NCBI RefSeq assembly: GCF_048773025.1
Contig: NC_133546.1
Location: forward strand, 65,929,001-65,993,000
Source of the DNA: Camelus bactrianus
Lineage: Eukaryota; Chordata; Mammalia; Artiodactyla; Camelidae
Direction: 5' to 3'
DNA length: 64,000 bases
Of the stretch, positions 25,206 through 38,439 are shown in pieces. The translations under genes and the position numbers were made by a program. Position 1 is the stretch's first letter; every line of letters starts with the position of its first letter. The notes under the pieces are model-generated. The model worked only from the letters and a program-made list of their open reading frames with translations. It ran no database searches and was not told the origin of the DNA.

Positions 25206-28057
25206 GTGACAAAATTATTGTAACTATAACTCAATTTCCTTTCTTCTAGCTCAGTAATTGTAATTTAAAATATTAAAATAAAATATAGCCAAATATAGTG
25301 CATCATTTATTAATGACAAAGGCTAATAACTGTTAAATTCACTTCTAATCAAGCTTGCCAAAATCTATTTCCTGAAATTACACTCGTAAGTACATACTCT
25401 ATTCCAAACCACCCAACTCAGAAAACGTAATATCTGAACACCCATCTTAAGTTTTTCTAAACCAAGAAATTTAAGCCTACCAGCTACTGAGTCTATTCTT
25501 GTGACCTACTGCATGGATTTTCTTTGGCAGCCCAATAAAAACCTCACATGTTGAAATAATTTATTTCTGAACCTAATATGCCTCCACAAATTCTTCCCTT
25601 TGATTAATTTTTTTTCTCTTTATCATCTCATAGACATTCTAGCAGAATAGGAAAATGGCTCATTTAGCCAATTATGAGAATAAATCAAATGATGGAATTT
25701 GAGAAGGAGGGGTGGGGGAGATGGAGAATGAATTTTTGTAAATTTCTTAGACATAATACATGAAGTAATTTAAAGATAGCTTCTTGGAGATTTTACTTAT
25801 AATCTAGTTATAATCTATTTAAGAATATGTTAGGTTCTGAAAAGCTGTTCCTCAATCTATTTGCTTAAACTTTCAAAGTAACCCCCCACAGGAATCCCCG
25901 ATGCCACTGGGTGGTGGGTGCTGGCAGAGTTGAGGTCCTTTTTGCTGGGCTCTGCAGGGTTTTTCATATGTATAAACTTTGCAGGTTACACATTTGTAAG
26001 AGAGAAGCTTTTTTCTGAGTGCAAACAAGGGACAGAGTACAGAGGCTGCTTGGGTTGAAATTACGTGAGTTACCCAGGAGCAGACACAGGCATGGCTCTC
26101 CCTCTGTCCTTGACTTCCAGAGGTACTTTTCTACCTTGGGATAAGCTGGCAATGCCTTGCACAGGAGCTGCTGATTTATCTTATCTTCATGGTAGCCACT
26201 CTAGAAAAAGAAGCGAAAAGAAATCTTCTGCAAACTGTCCCCCATTTCTCTATCTCTCAACACTACCAGCAGTCAGGTAGGAAGTGACTAGCAACAGAGG
26301 CATTGATGAGACCCAGATCTGAGCATTCCATCTCTCCCAGGGCACCAACAGAAGAACTGGGTACTTAGCACCAAGTGATTAAGTATTGAATGGAATCAAC
26401 TGACAGTTCTGAAAAGGGATGAAGTGGGTCATAAATATTCGATGATGTTAATGGAAAACTCACAGAAAGAGAAGCAAACAGTGTTGCAGTATGCACTGGT
26501 AGACACATGTGCCTCTGGAGGCATTTTCCACTTAGTTTTGCCTCTTAGTACCTTGGGTGCTAGGCATCAGGTCATTTTTTTTTCTGATTACCATCAGTAG
26601 AAGGTCTGTGTCACTGTTTACATTTCTAGCATCCACAAGCTTGCCTTTACCTTTTTATGAGGAACCAAGAAGACATTTTTTCTACGTCCCCAACCCAGGA
26701 TATATCTATGGAGATTTTAAAATCCGTGTTTACAAAGGTACATAGTCTGCATAGGATATCACCTAAGCAACTATCATGTAATCTGATCCTGGAAAAGAAC
26801 AGATAATGACTATTTACTCTGCCACATCCCACTTGCATTTTTGAAAGTCCGAATGGAAAGCTCTATTAAAAACAGCACTGAACCCCAGTAGGTAGCTTGG
26901 TGGTGGTGATGACTTACTGTGTTGCTCAAATTTAAGGAGAACTTAAAAGTATTTTAACACATTTCCTTTACGCAAGAGAACTTTAAGCTTTATAAAGTCT
27001 GCAGCAATTATTTTCTATCATTCATCTAATTGTACACATAAGAAATATTATGCTGACACAGGGTTTACTGTTCCTTGCAAATCTAAAAACCCAGGATCTA
27101 TTCCATCAAGCACATTCAAAGGGCAAAGCCAGGAGAATATAATACATGGGAGGCCTGTTCAGACATCCAAGTTTTGGGTAATATTGACAAGACTCATAAA
27201 TTTGGAGGGGAAATCCAGAATATTCCCTGAAAACTAAATAAGTTATTTCCAAAGACCTCTTTGGAAATGACTGAAAACAATATTAGTACAAACTACGATC
27301 TAATATCAAGAATTAATCAACCAAAAGAAAATAAGAAATTCAGCCAAAATAAGCAAACTAACCTAGTCTGAAATTCAGACAACCCCATTTAAGAAGAAAA
27401 TAAAGAAAACAGACCTAAATTCAGGTCCAATCTCTTTATCCAACTTCCATTTTTTATTTACACATTGAAAGCTCTTCAACTGTAAAACAGTAAAAGCCCA
27501 GCAAAAAGATGAAATTGCCATAAGAATGCTGGGAGGAACAGTCAGCAAGGGGCCTTTTGTACCAGTCATGGGCAATCTGGAGTTCTAGAAAACAGACAAG
27601 TTCTGACCAAAGCTCAGCCTCTGAATCCCTTTGGTGCCTTGCTGACACTTCTTGAGGAACAAATCCAATTGTGTTGCATGGGGTTTTGCCAGATGAACAA
27701 CAGCTCCACACTAAGATCACATATGCTGTGCTTCAGGCGCCAAGTGTCCTGGAGTTTTTATTAAGTACTTCAAATAGCCCAGAAATAACTCTCAGTTGCC
27801 ACAGTCTCTAACAGCACTGTGCTCTTTCTAAGTTACAATGCCCTGGGACATTTCCAACTTCTCTGGAGAAAGTTCTAAAGGGTAGAAATAAAGGTAACTC
27901 AATGGATAGCTGATGCTTCAGCTAAGGAATTTCAAGGTGAGAATGAAAGTGTCTACATGGAAAATATTGGCAGTTCCATTGTTGAGTTTATTTTGAGTGA
28001 TTTTGAGACAAAAGGGAAGGGAGCAGAATACAACCATTAAAAGAACGACACAGCCAC
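25206..28057. other. gene-free unique DNA
   Basis: No gene or named repeat recognised. Short frames at 25964-26280, 26557-26838 and 27375-27720 overlap on both strands and match nothing. Confidence 0.4.
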
Positions 28058-28481
28058 TGAGGATACAACATCAATTAGTTAGAACCCACTAGACCCAAGA
28101 TGACAGAAGATTTGACTCCCACTAGACCTTGAGCCTCGTATGTTCACTGTAATACATAAGCTGTTAAATGACACACCCACGGGTGCCATGACAGTTCCCA
28201 GGCTGGCCATACAAGGCAAAAAAGTGGGCAGGGGCCCAATTCCTGGAAATCCCCACCCCTTCCCCAAAATAGTTGGAATAATGCTCTCACTTGTTAGCAT
28301 ATGAAATTACCCAGCTCATAAAAACTCACCACCCTCACATCCCCAGGCCGCTCTCCCTTTTGAGAGGGACTGTAGTCTGTCTATGAAATGTGTATCTCTC
28401 TGAATAAACTTGCTTTCACTTTACTATGGCTCGTTTTTTAATTCTTTTCTGAGCAAGACAAGAACATATTCTCCCGTAACA
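28058..28481 (+). mobile_element. solo LTR, class I endogenous retrovirus
   Basis: The 3' half reads 'gagagggactgtagtctgtc' then 'tgtgtatctctctgaataaa' then 'actatggctcg', a typical R-U5 of class I LTRs. A TATA-like CATAAAAAC lies at 28317-28325 and AATAAA at 28403-28408. The right end is near GTAACA. The left end is approximate. No internal genes adjoin it, so it is a fossil. Confidence 0.72.
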
Positions 28482-29119
28482 ATTTCAGAGCAAAGCAAAC
28501 AATTCATTGCCAAAATAATTACACCATTACCTTCTTTCCCCATGAGGAGATACCGAAGCCATGAAAACCTGGGCAAATGCCCTTTTTTTCCAGGACCCAG
28601 TCATCCATACTTCTTACATGGTGGGCAGTAGCTATCTTCCAAAGCCTGTCTGCCCTGGCTCCCAGCATATCACAAGCCATGCTATGGGAGCTCCAGAAAG
28701 AACATACTTGGAGAAGAGCCTCGTGTGCCCATGGACAGTTTTAAAAGCGAGTTCCTCACCACCCAGCTCTAGTCAGAAAATTCACTGTTACATATGACAG
28801 TGAGAATTTTCAAATATGTGAACATCCACCGTTAGAAAAGCTGTCATATCTGCTGCCCCTTGCTCCATATCACTCTTTAGCTCCTTATTCTGCTTTATAT
28901 TCCTATGGCACTTTTTAATCACTGAATGTATAAGATGCCTTTTGTATCTATTTATTGGCACAGCAAAGGCTTGCTTTATCCACACTGCATTCAAATAAAT
29001 TGAGTTCACTGAACTCAATGTGAATAAAACACATCCAGAAACTAGATTATGCAAGATACATATTAGTTACTCAATATATTGCCTTTGAATAAATGAATAT
29101 AATAAATTCATATTCTCAT
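28482..29119. other. gene-free unique DNA
   Basis: Nothing recognised. Confidence 0.4.
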
Positions 29120-29225
29120 TCCTATTTTATAAGAAGATGAAAAAAAAATTAAACCCTGAGGCTCAGAGAGGTGAAGTAACCTACTCAAGGACACACACAC
29201 ACCACATGCTTTTCCCCAACTGTGC
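29120..29225 (-). repeat. MIR SINE fragment
   Basis: Contains 'gaggctcagagaggtgaagt' followed by 'cctactcaaggacaca', the reverse of the MIR core and splice-like block. Confidence 0.7.
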
Positions 29226-29481
29226 CAACTTTAGCTACTGGTAGAAAAACCTATTAAGGTTATATTCTGGGAGAATGCATAGTTTAGATAGCTAATATTC
29301 ACCACATATTTTATATTCATTGAGCACTTCCTCAACAAGAATGATTTGCAGGAAAATTCTAGAACTGATTTTTAAACCTTTATTTTGTGTGCTCCCTGAA
29401 GTAAACGCAGGTTAAATACCAACAGGTTATGACAGGCTCACCATTTGTTTGGGGATGATGGATGGATGGTGATGACAATGA

Positions 29482-29746
29482 CAAGGATGACAGCAAACAC
29501 TTGGACAGCACTGACTATGGACTCAACACTGTTCTAGGAATACACACTTGTCACAAACTCATCCACACAGAAACCCTACAAGGAATACACTATCACCTTT
29601 ACTTTACTTATAAGGAAACTAAGGCACAGAGAAGTTAAGTAACTTGCTAAAGGTCATACAGCAGATAGTATGTAGTTGAGCCCAGATTCAAACCCAGGCA
29701 GGCTAGCTTGAAAGTCTGTGCTTAAACATTGTACTCTGCTGCCTTG
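29482..29746 (-). repeat. MIR SINE, nearly full length
   Basis: Runs through 'aaactaaggcacagagaagt', 'ggtcatacagcagatagta' and 'gcccagattcaaacccaggc' to 'gtactctgctgcct', the whole reverse MIR consensus. The tRNA-derived promoter end lies at the right. Confidence 0.85.
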
Positions 29747-30644
29747 GAAAAAAACAGAAGGCAAAGTGTATCATTATTCAGCCAGTCTTGGTCTCATAGG
29801 TAACATAAGAAATGTAAGTTGAATCAAAGCAATTAGCAAGCCTTATATTTTGTATGTCAAGGACTACTGATTGATGAAACAGTATCACCCCAGAGGAAGA
29901 TTCCTCGACACATACCAACAGGTCCCTTTCTGTTTTAATACTTACATCACTTGAATGAATACACAGAAGACTCACTCATTCAGTTTGCTAATGACAATTG
30001 AGGGTCTCTGCAAATGCGTGGGATGAAATAACTTTAAAGTCATTTATGGCGCACACCCATTGGAAGGAGAGTGACAGGGAATTCTGAGAGCAACACAGCC
30101 CTTCTCAAATTCTCTACCAGCCTCACTCCTATTCTCCTCTTTCCTCCTTGAGCCCGGCTTCCTTTCCTTTACTTCAGGCTACAGCCTGCATCACGGCTTA
30201 TTGACAAATTGCCACTTGCAATGGGTTTGCTGTAATTCAGGGTTACCGATGGTGTAATGATGATGGTGAACTTTGTGCCCCCTGCTGCCTTCTGAATACG
30301 GAACAGTCCCCTTATTACCTAGGTGGATAAAAATGAAACAATTGGGGCAAAATATCTTTCTAATTCCCCACTTTCTCATGAGACTTTTGAAAATCACTCT
30401 ATTATAGTTACTTGGTAAGCAGCATACTGTTCCTATGTCATCCTCTGAACGCATTAACATTCAATGCTTGGTCAATATAAATGCATGAAGTTGCAATGAG
30501 CACGTATGAATTCTTGGTAGTTCCCATTTAAAAACAAAAGATGACTCACCAGGCTTTCCTGTTCCTGTAAACACTGCTCGGGGCAAAACACTTGAGCCTT
30601 GTGTGTTTTCATTGTCTCTGACTTCCAGATGTTCCTACCTGACA
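29747..30644. other. gene-free unique DNA
   Basis: Nothing recognised. The stretch lies just upstream (plus-strand sense) of the CpG island. Confidence 0.4.
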
Positions 30645-30820
30645 GGAGCATCCGGCTGAGACTCAGGCCAGCATCCGGAAGCCGAGTTTACACTTCCGGT
30701 GAGCCGGTGGCCGCCCCCTTGGCTTCCGGCCGCCGGGGCACGAGCCCTCTGCTAGGGCTGGGCCTGCTCCGCCCACCTTCAGGGCTTCCGCATCCACAAA
30801 GGGAGCTGGAGGGCGCATGA
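30645..30820. promoter_or_regulatory. small CpG island with three ETS-type motifs, candidate promoter
   Basis: About 14 CpG dinucleotides fall in about 160 bases, in a window that is otherwise AT-rich and CpG-poor. The ETS/GABP core CCGGAAG or its complement CTTCCGG occurs at 30675-30681, 30693-30699 and 30723-30729. Clusters of such sites within 60 bases are typical of TATA-less, often bidirectional, mammalian promoters. CCG|GTGAGC at 30698/30699 could serve as a plus-strand 5' splice site, though it overlaps one ETS motif. No TATA box is visible. No known first exon or protein is recognised on either strand, so the transcript, if any, is unknown. Confidence 0.55.
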
Positions 30821-31449
30821 AGTAGCAAGTAAACGAAGGAGAGGCACCAGTTAATGAGTTCGGAAATTCTGCCCTTTCCCTAAAAGAGGTCAGCATATAT
30901 AATAGTACTTTCTCTCCCTACATCTACTCAGCCCGCCTGACCCAGGTCCTGCAACGTTAGGAAAATCACACCCGCGAGTCCCCACGTGAGCCGCAGAGAA
31001 ATTTGCTAGAATTGGTTTTTCACTAGGTTTGACACTGACTTGAGGGAGTGGAGCTACTAAGATACCTTTAACAAACAATATCACTTAATGAATGCTTCTT
31101 CGTGCCTAAAGGAGTTCGTTTTGTTACAGCGCCTGGGAACACCGCCCTTGAGCTCATTTCTACAGAAAAAAAAATGAAGAAGGAGGAGGAGGCCACTGGA
31201 AAATGCTTCCTCCTGGACAGACACGCTGATGAAAAGTTGTTTGGTGCACGTCCAGATTTCTGTCTCCTGCCGAATTTTTAATCTTGTTTCTTTTGGGTTT
31301 GACCTTTGATAGATGCACAGGACTCATTCTCTTCCGAAACTGTAGATTTTGCTTGCGAGGGGCTGACGCTGCACCTGGAAAAACTTGCTGGAGAAACAGC
31401 GGTATTGTTTTATGAACTCCCTAAGCACAGTTTCTATTCTGTACAGCTT
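30821..31449. other. shore of the CpG island
   Basis: CpG content stays above the window average (for example 'cacccgcgagtccccacgtg' near 30968). No repeat or gene recognised. It may belong to the same promoter or to a first exon. Confidence 0.35.
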
Positions 31450-33230
31450 GCTTGAGAAATTGTGCTAATAATCAAACACGTTTTCAGTGAGCAATTACAG
31501 TTCACAGCCTTTTCCTTGCTTTGCTGAAAAGGTATTACCTCAAATGGATGCCAAATAGCAATGGTGTGCATTCAAATAGGAAAGGAAAGCTACATGTTTT
31601 AGAACTATCTCAATCACTCTTGTAATTTGCAACGCCAAAGAGGGAGTAAATGTCCTCATGTAAAATTCAAAAGAAATACCGGGACAATATCCCCCATGGC
31701 AACAGCTGTTTTAGAAGTTCCAGCATGATTAACAAGCGTCAGTTTCATCTTTTCCTTTGTTTAAAATCAGACCACAGCATACTCAATCTGCAGGTCAAAA
31801 GAGTGCCAAGACTGTCACTGAAGAAAAATGTGATTAGATTTGTTTTCTTTTTCTGATGAGTTCAATTATCTGCCATATTATTTATCTGCTAACCCTGATG
31901 AAATGATGAAGCTGACTGTTTTGGAGATTCAGAAAATATTAGTAATATCAAAATGCTCTATCTTCATTAATATTGACATCGATTAATTGACCAGAATAAA
32001 TGTCAATGTAGTGATAGCTGCTAGAACGTACGTACTGTCAGTACTCAATGCCATGGAGACATTTGACCTCTGAGTCAATGGGCAGATTTCACAGCTCGAG
32101 TTCCCAGGCAGCACCCTCTGAGATTGGAGGGTTTCTTTGGGATCAAGGCCCTTGGGAGGGAGGAGTGAGCAGGAGAAAAACTGAGCTGCACTGCAATCCC
32201 AGCACCCCCAGCACCCTGAACTGACCCCCCAGGAGCTCCAGAGCCATAAGGCCCTGCAGAGATGCTTGGGCCTTCACACCCCATGCTGCTCAGCGATGGG
32301 ATGGCAGCTGCTCAGGGCAGGAGTTTGACATAGCCCCCAAAGAGGCTGATAGTTGATGGCCTTCTTCCACCATCACTCCTAGTCATTAAGAGAAATCCTG
32401 TAATCCAGACGAGGGAACTGTGTGGCATTTCACATAGTCTGTCAAGCATATATGAATAAAGTGTAGCACTCATGATCTTTTCAATAAGAGATACAGAAAT
32501 TTAAAAATTTAACCGCAAAACCAAGAGCCCAGACCATCAGTGTTTTACAAAAATGATTAATTATGTCTCAGCTAGTAATAAATATAGCTCAATTACAGTA
32601 TATACAAGTTCCTTAATAGATCTAGAAAAAGAACAAATTTAAATTTATTGAAATCTCTTAAAAAATAAGTTACCACTTCTGAGAAGGAAAAGATATTAAA
32701 ATATAATTACTCAAAGCATATGGAAATTAAAATATTTCCCTGTGTCAGTTTCTAAAGTAAACTCCCATGCAAAGGTTATTTTTCATTACCTAAAATGCTG
32801 TAATTGTGCTTGACTTGATAAATGTACCTTCTATAATTGTCCTGTGTTGATGCAAATGCCAGCTACATTAATTATCATTTTAGAGTCTGGCTCTGATTAA
32901 AGTGTATGTGTTTAAAACACAATTTGGAAATAGAAACATTCTTTCTCATTATGAATATTTATAGACAGTATTATTTGGCAATTATTTGTATCTTTGCCCG
33001 CAATAAAATGTAAACATTCAAAACTACTAGGAACTAATATACAGATTTCTTTCTATAAAGAAGCATTTCATAAAAGCTAAGCATATTTTGAATCACTACA
33101 TACTGCAATCAATCATTTATGTGATATCATTAGGAACATATATATACAAATATTATATTGAAAAGTCAATTATATGCAATTAGTGTATAAATTGTGTTGC
33201 AAGATTGAAAAAAAAAAAGACATGAAGGAA
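31450..33230. other. repeat-free stretch, candidate conserved non-coding DNA
   Basis: No interspersed repeat was recognised over about 1.8 kb. AT-rich homeodomain-like cores are frequent, for example 'catcgattaattgacc' near 31978 and 'cattaattatcattttag' near 32867. 32075-32290 is a GC-richer block. Conservation itself cannot be judged from one sequence. Confidence 0.3.
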
Positions 33231-33261
33231 ATACTTGACTCTCTTTCCTAAGCTCTGCTCA

Positions 33262-33335
33262 TCAGTGAGTCTTTGGGCCTTAAAAGCATCTGGCATATAG
33301 CAGGCCCTCAGTAAAGATTTGGTGTATGTTGAAAG
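33262..33335 (+). repeat. L2 LINE 3' end fragment
   Basis: The text 'gcatctggcatatagcaggc' followed by 'cctcagtaaagatttggtg' follows the L2 3' end. Confidence 0.6.
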
Positions 33336-35584
33336 GGTTATAAATCTCAGTTTTCAAAAAGGTAAATTGATTCTCCTTCCCAAACATGAAGGAGCCTGTT
33401 TATTGGTTGTTTTCAAATTCAGATGAAAATAAATATTTTTAAATAGTAAGTTTCAGCTTACATATTCAGGTTGATAATAGTCTATTTATTTTTTTATTTT
33501 TTTGTATTATTTCACAGGCCAGGACAAATTCTACTTTCCCTTAAATAAAAAAGATTTATTTCCATTTGCAAGAATATAAGAATATAAATATTAAACCCAG
33601 TTCCAATCTTTTACCATGTTACCTAGTAAACATACTAGACACAAAAAGCTAAAATGTTTTGGATAAAGAGGTATGGACTGTGGTCAGCAAATTTAACAAA
33701 AACAACATCTAGAAGTTGTACATATTTGCTCTACACCTGTTCATTTCCAAATTTCCCTGAATGTTTTTAGAACACAAATGAATCTCTCCCAGAAAAGTAG
33801 GAATAATTTAAAGGAAAAAATATAAAATGTGTATTCAAACAGAATTGCCAAAGTCCAGCCATGTTATGACAAAGCTCCAAGGTAAACACAGAATATGAAC
33901 ATGACCCTGAAAAGTTGCAAATGAGTATGTTTTGCTGATTTGGAAGTACCAAAATCCAACCGCCCCCAGGACCTCAGTACTATAGTTACTACACTTTTCT
34001 CTAGAAATAGAAACATAGCCACTCTATATTTATGTTCTATTAGTGGCTGAGTTTTGGAAGTCATGCCAAGAGGATTCCAGAAATTTAAAAAAAAATTTTC
34101 TCCCATTCCGTAGGTTTTCAAAAAAAAAAAAAGATTTTGTATGAATCATCTGTTATAATCCTCCATAAATCTACATCATTACCAAAATATGACCAAAATT
34201 GCTATATAAATACCCAAGAATTGGAACAGAGGAGAGGAATGGGGTATTATGTCAGAATTTAATTAGTTCTAATATGGTAGGAAAGCCACATTCATCTGAG
34301 AGTCCACGAAAAATGAAAAAGTTTTTTGTTTGTTTGTTTGTTTAATGGTATGCTGACTTGTGCATAAGGCTGATTTAGGAAAAGATCCATGACTCTGGTT
34401 TGCACCCCATATTGTGACCACATCAGTGTGTGACAATGCGTTTCATCTTTCCCCTAACCTGCATCTCCAGGCTTAATTTAAAATGGTCAGTACTTTTAGG
34501 ATATATGTAGGCAAGAATATCATTCATTCCCATCATAATCCTCAAAAGAATAACTGTATTAATTTTTAATATGTGTTGGTCTAATTTTCCCCTAGGAATT
34601 TTTCAGCCAAATTATATACTCATTACTACCCTTTTAGATACAAATAAATATGTCATTTCCTCGAGTTTGAAAGTGGTTAAAAGTAACTCAGAAAAAGACA
34701 TAGCTTGGTATTTTTTCTCATATTTTACTTCTAATTTTATTAGTTTCAAAGGTTTTACCAAAAGAAACCTTTTAGAAGAAACTGCTCTAAATATTCAGAT
34801 AGTGATATTTTATATCATGCCCCTAAGTTGTGACCCAGGACTTAGATCATCTACTGAAAAACTTATTCTGCACAAACACCTACCACAGCATTGGCGACTG
34901 TTAGGAGCCCAGTAAATTCTATGTCAGAATATAAGCAATTCCTGCTAGTAGCCTGGATGAAAACTTAAGTGGGAAAGAAAATTATTTCTGTAACTAATTA
35001 TCTAAAGATGTGTCACTCTGAGACAATTTTCTGAGGGACAGGCATTTCAACAGAACTCACTAACTCAATTCTAAGACCAGAACAGTTAATGAAAATCTGA
35101 TAGAACCACATATAAAAGAATGGTTTCACAATAGATAAGATTGCATAAGATTGAAAATTCTAGTCAAGATCAAAAAAAAAAAATGCTGAGCACTGTATAT
35201 CCATATATAAATTCTGCCAAGAACTCCATTTTAAGGATGGTAAAATCAAGATTTAAAAGAGTCAGGTAATTCCTTATGAGCCCACTGCTTTTACGTGGTC
35301 ACCCCACCCACACTCAGGCTGTTTGAGTGTCCCAGAGCCCACCTTCCTAAACGATAATTTTGTAACAAAGAGAACAACACACTCACCTGCATCGTATCAC
35401 CCATTTTTATTCAATTTATTCTGGGATTTTAAAAAAATAGCAGGCAAAACTGTCTTTTCATTGGCACATGCAATTTTTTAGAAGGAAGACTCTACAAATA
35501 TGTGGAACAGTTAAATAATACAAAGTGCTGTATGATTAACGTCCATGCTAAGTATTATGGACTAAGAACTACATGGAGGTTGGA
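33336..35584. other. gene-free unique DNA
   Basis: No gene or clear repeat. 34324-34342 is a short (GTTT)n run. A 114-codon frame at 34571-34915 is AT-rich and matches nothing I know. Confidence 0.4.
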
Positions 35585-35735
35585 AAACAAGGCAATAAAA
35601 TGAACCGGAATAGCTGTTAAAAGCTTCACAGAGACAGTGGACTTGAACAGGATCCTGAGATTGAGTGAGAATTGGACAGTCCTGTATGAATAAGGGAGGT
35701 TATTCCCACTTGGAAGAAAATTACCCAAGAAGCTT
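35585..35735 (+). repeat. ancient mammalian repeat fragment
   Basis: The text 'gtggacttgaacaggatcct' to 'ataagggaggttattccc' resembles the same ancient family as 62850-63000. Family name unresolved. Confidence 0.3.
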
Positions 35736-35834
35736 TCAGCACGATAAATGAAACACCTTAGTTACATAAAACACAAAGAGCACATAAAGTTGCATAACAC
35801 CACATCATTATTTTGAATAACACCAATGCATAAG

Positions 35835-36118
35835 TTAAATAATAATGTTTTGAATACTGTATGATTCCATGCTTATGAAGTTCAAAAATAGGCAAATGTA
35901 ATCTATTGAAATAGATGACAGATTAGATGACTACCATTAGGCAAGAGGGCATGGACTGGGAAGGGGCACATGGAGACCTGGAGTGCTGGAAATTTCTATG
36001 TCTTGATTTGGGTGGTGATTACAGATGCATATACAAATTCATAGAGCTTTACATCTAAGATTTGTGCATGTGCTAAATTACTATGTGCGAGTTATACCTC
36101 ATTAAATAAGTAAATAAG
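35835..36118 (+). mobile_element. old L1 3' UTR end
   Basis: The text 'actgtatgattccatgctta', then 'gtgattacagatgcatatac', then 'gcgagttatacctcattaaa' is the layout of an old L1 3' UTR ending in an A-rich tail. Confidence 0.75.
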
Positions 36119-36199
36119 GGTAGTATCTGTGGTAGAACACAGGGTTACTTAGTAGAATGTAAATTTAACATTAGAAAAATCTTTCAAGATTACCTATCT

Positions 36200-36290
36200 C
36201 AACTCTGTCCTTCAGAGATGAGGAAACTGGCACCAAACAGATTCAGAGATGGGCTCTGAGTCACCAAGACATTCCGGGGCTGTGATGGTA
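36200..36290 (-). repeat. MIR-like fragment
   Basis: Contains 'cagagatgaggaaactggca', the reverse MIR core. The rest is diverged. Confidence 0.5.
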
Positions 36291-38439
36291 CCTGTTGTTG
36301 AAAGCTTTTCCATTCTTTGATAATGCCTCCAAAATATATTTCATGTGCCCTGCATACCTAAAAAGAAGACCCAGATGTACCGTGGAATTCTTCATAATAT
36401 TTATTTACCATTTTCCATGTTATTTCTCCCATTGGTCACACTTATTTTCACTCATTATTCTTGCCATCTCTAAACTGGATTATTCAAATCTTTCCTCTAT
36501 TCTTCTTCTTACCTTTCACACTTAGAGTCAATCTAAGAAGGTGCTGTCTTACACATACAAATCTAATCTTCTCCGCTTCATAGAGATACAGTAACTGTAC
36601 CTGTCCTTAGACTTCAAAGAAATCCCCTCCATTCCCAAGGAAGATCCTTTACCAGGAGTCATTTTATATTTATCATATCTCTATTTTTCAATAGTTACAA
36701 TCTTTGCTCTTCCACTCTACAGATAGAGAAGGAGATAATGTAGATAACAATGTGGACAACTTGCTTTAAGTAGAAGTGTCCTCTCTGATCCTTTCACCTA
36801 ATTTACTTGCCACTGGTCTTTTCCTGAAAAGCTATTCACATTGGTATTTCTCCCCCTACCCCCAAGAAACCCCTTCCCCCTGTTCTCCACTACTTCTGAG
36901 ACCTTGACAGTGAAATTTGCCAATGAGAAAACTGCTACGTGTTTTTTTCTTCAGCTGTTTTCCATTCAAATAGCTCTCCATTCAAAACTGCTCCTCTAAA
37001 TCCTATACATCATGCACAAGTGTATTTTTTACAGAGAACTTGATTCTACAAAGATATGTTAAGTTTCATTGAAAATCTTTAGACAAGTACACCTGCTTTG
37101 ACACAAGACCTCAGAACAATCCTTTGGAATATTCATAAATCACCAGAAAATTACCCATGTACAGATATTCCTGAGATAACCAGACAGAAGGCATGGGTGC
37201 ACTTGTGGTCATGTTCACAGATGACTACAATCTTGGTTTCTGTTTTTATTTTACCTGTAATTAGAGACAGCATAATCTGGAAAAAGCTATTTCAGTAATC
37301 TTCAGAAGAATAGTTCAAGGTCAAAACCTGCAGGTGCCAGAACACTGCTATCCACAGCAAACCTTTCCCTGAGCCAATTTAGTTCATGTTCCTTGGTGTT
37401 AACATAAGCGTGACAATTCAGATGCAAGCAAACTCAATGACCTCTTGATGGGCTGTGCCAGATTCATTCCATCTGCCCCTGCAAATCCACTGTCCACCTG
37501 GTCCACCCTGCTCTTTGTCTCCTCAGGCTGACTTGAATGGACCTGATCTAAGAGCTCCCTTGCCCTCTGCCTTCTTGATGTATTTACCAATGGGAACACC
37601 TGTAAGATACTGGAGGATAGAATAATAAAGTCTGGACATTTTTCCTCTGGCTTCATCAGAGGAAGATCACCCCAGCATGAAGGCCACTTTCATATGTCAC
37701 CCTTTCCACAGTCTGCTGTGTCTCTAGATTCTGTGAACATGCCCTCCTCTGACTCCTTCAGGCCTAGGAATCATTACTTAAGTCTCCACTAGCACTGCGT
37801 CCTCGACTGCCCATATGGTTTCCTTGTATCCTGTCCACAGCTTTTAAAATGACCTCTTTATCACCCTTTCTTGAAATTATCCAATTTGAATGCATCATCT
37901 GCTTTGTGCAGGAAAGTCTGAAAAATTGACTGATAATTGAGTTCCATTGAGTGAGTAAGCCACTTCAGAAATTTGGTCCATCTTGAAAGAATATACATTT
38001 GCCTTGCTCCTTCTCCCTCCTTCCCACACTCCAAGCAAGCAGAGAGGTAGCATGTTAAGTCAGTACCCAGCTGTTGCATTAACCAAACTCAATCCCAACC
38101 CTGTGCCCCAAATGTCTTGATAGTAACCACCTAATACAAATTGGGGTATTTTATCTGCACCCAGTAAAGTCACTGTGACATATTACAAGCTTGTCTGCAA
38201 CTCTGTTTTAGGGGAAATTACTGTAAACCATAAACCCCTGAAATTAAGTACCAACACATTAGCTGTTCAATCTTCCCTATGTAGTAGGATTTATGGACTA
38301 ACTCATGATGGTGATAATTAGTGAGAAAGTGAAAATCAGCCCTGCTGATAACTAAACTGTGATGTTTCTAACAGAGTATTACCAATGTTTCCATTTAGTC
38401 ATGGACAAGGTCAGCAGAGATCTATTGGCTTCTTCATAT
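36291..38439. other. gene-free DNA with a possible old repeat in the middle
   Basis: 37540-37900 ('gctcccttgccctctgcctt', 'ttatccaatttgaatgcatc') resembles a dispersed mammalian element that I cannot name. Nothing else recognised. Confidence 0.3.
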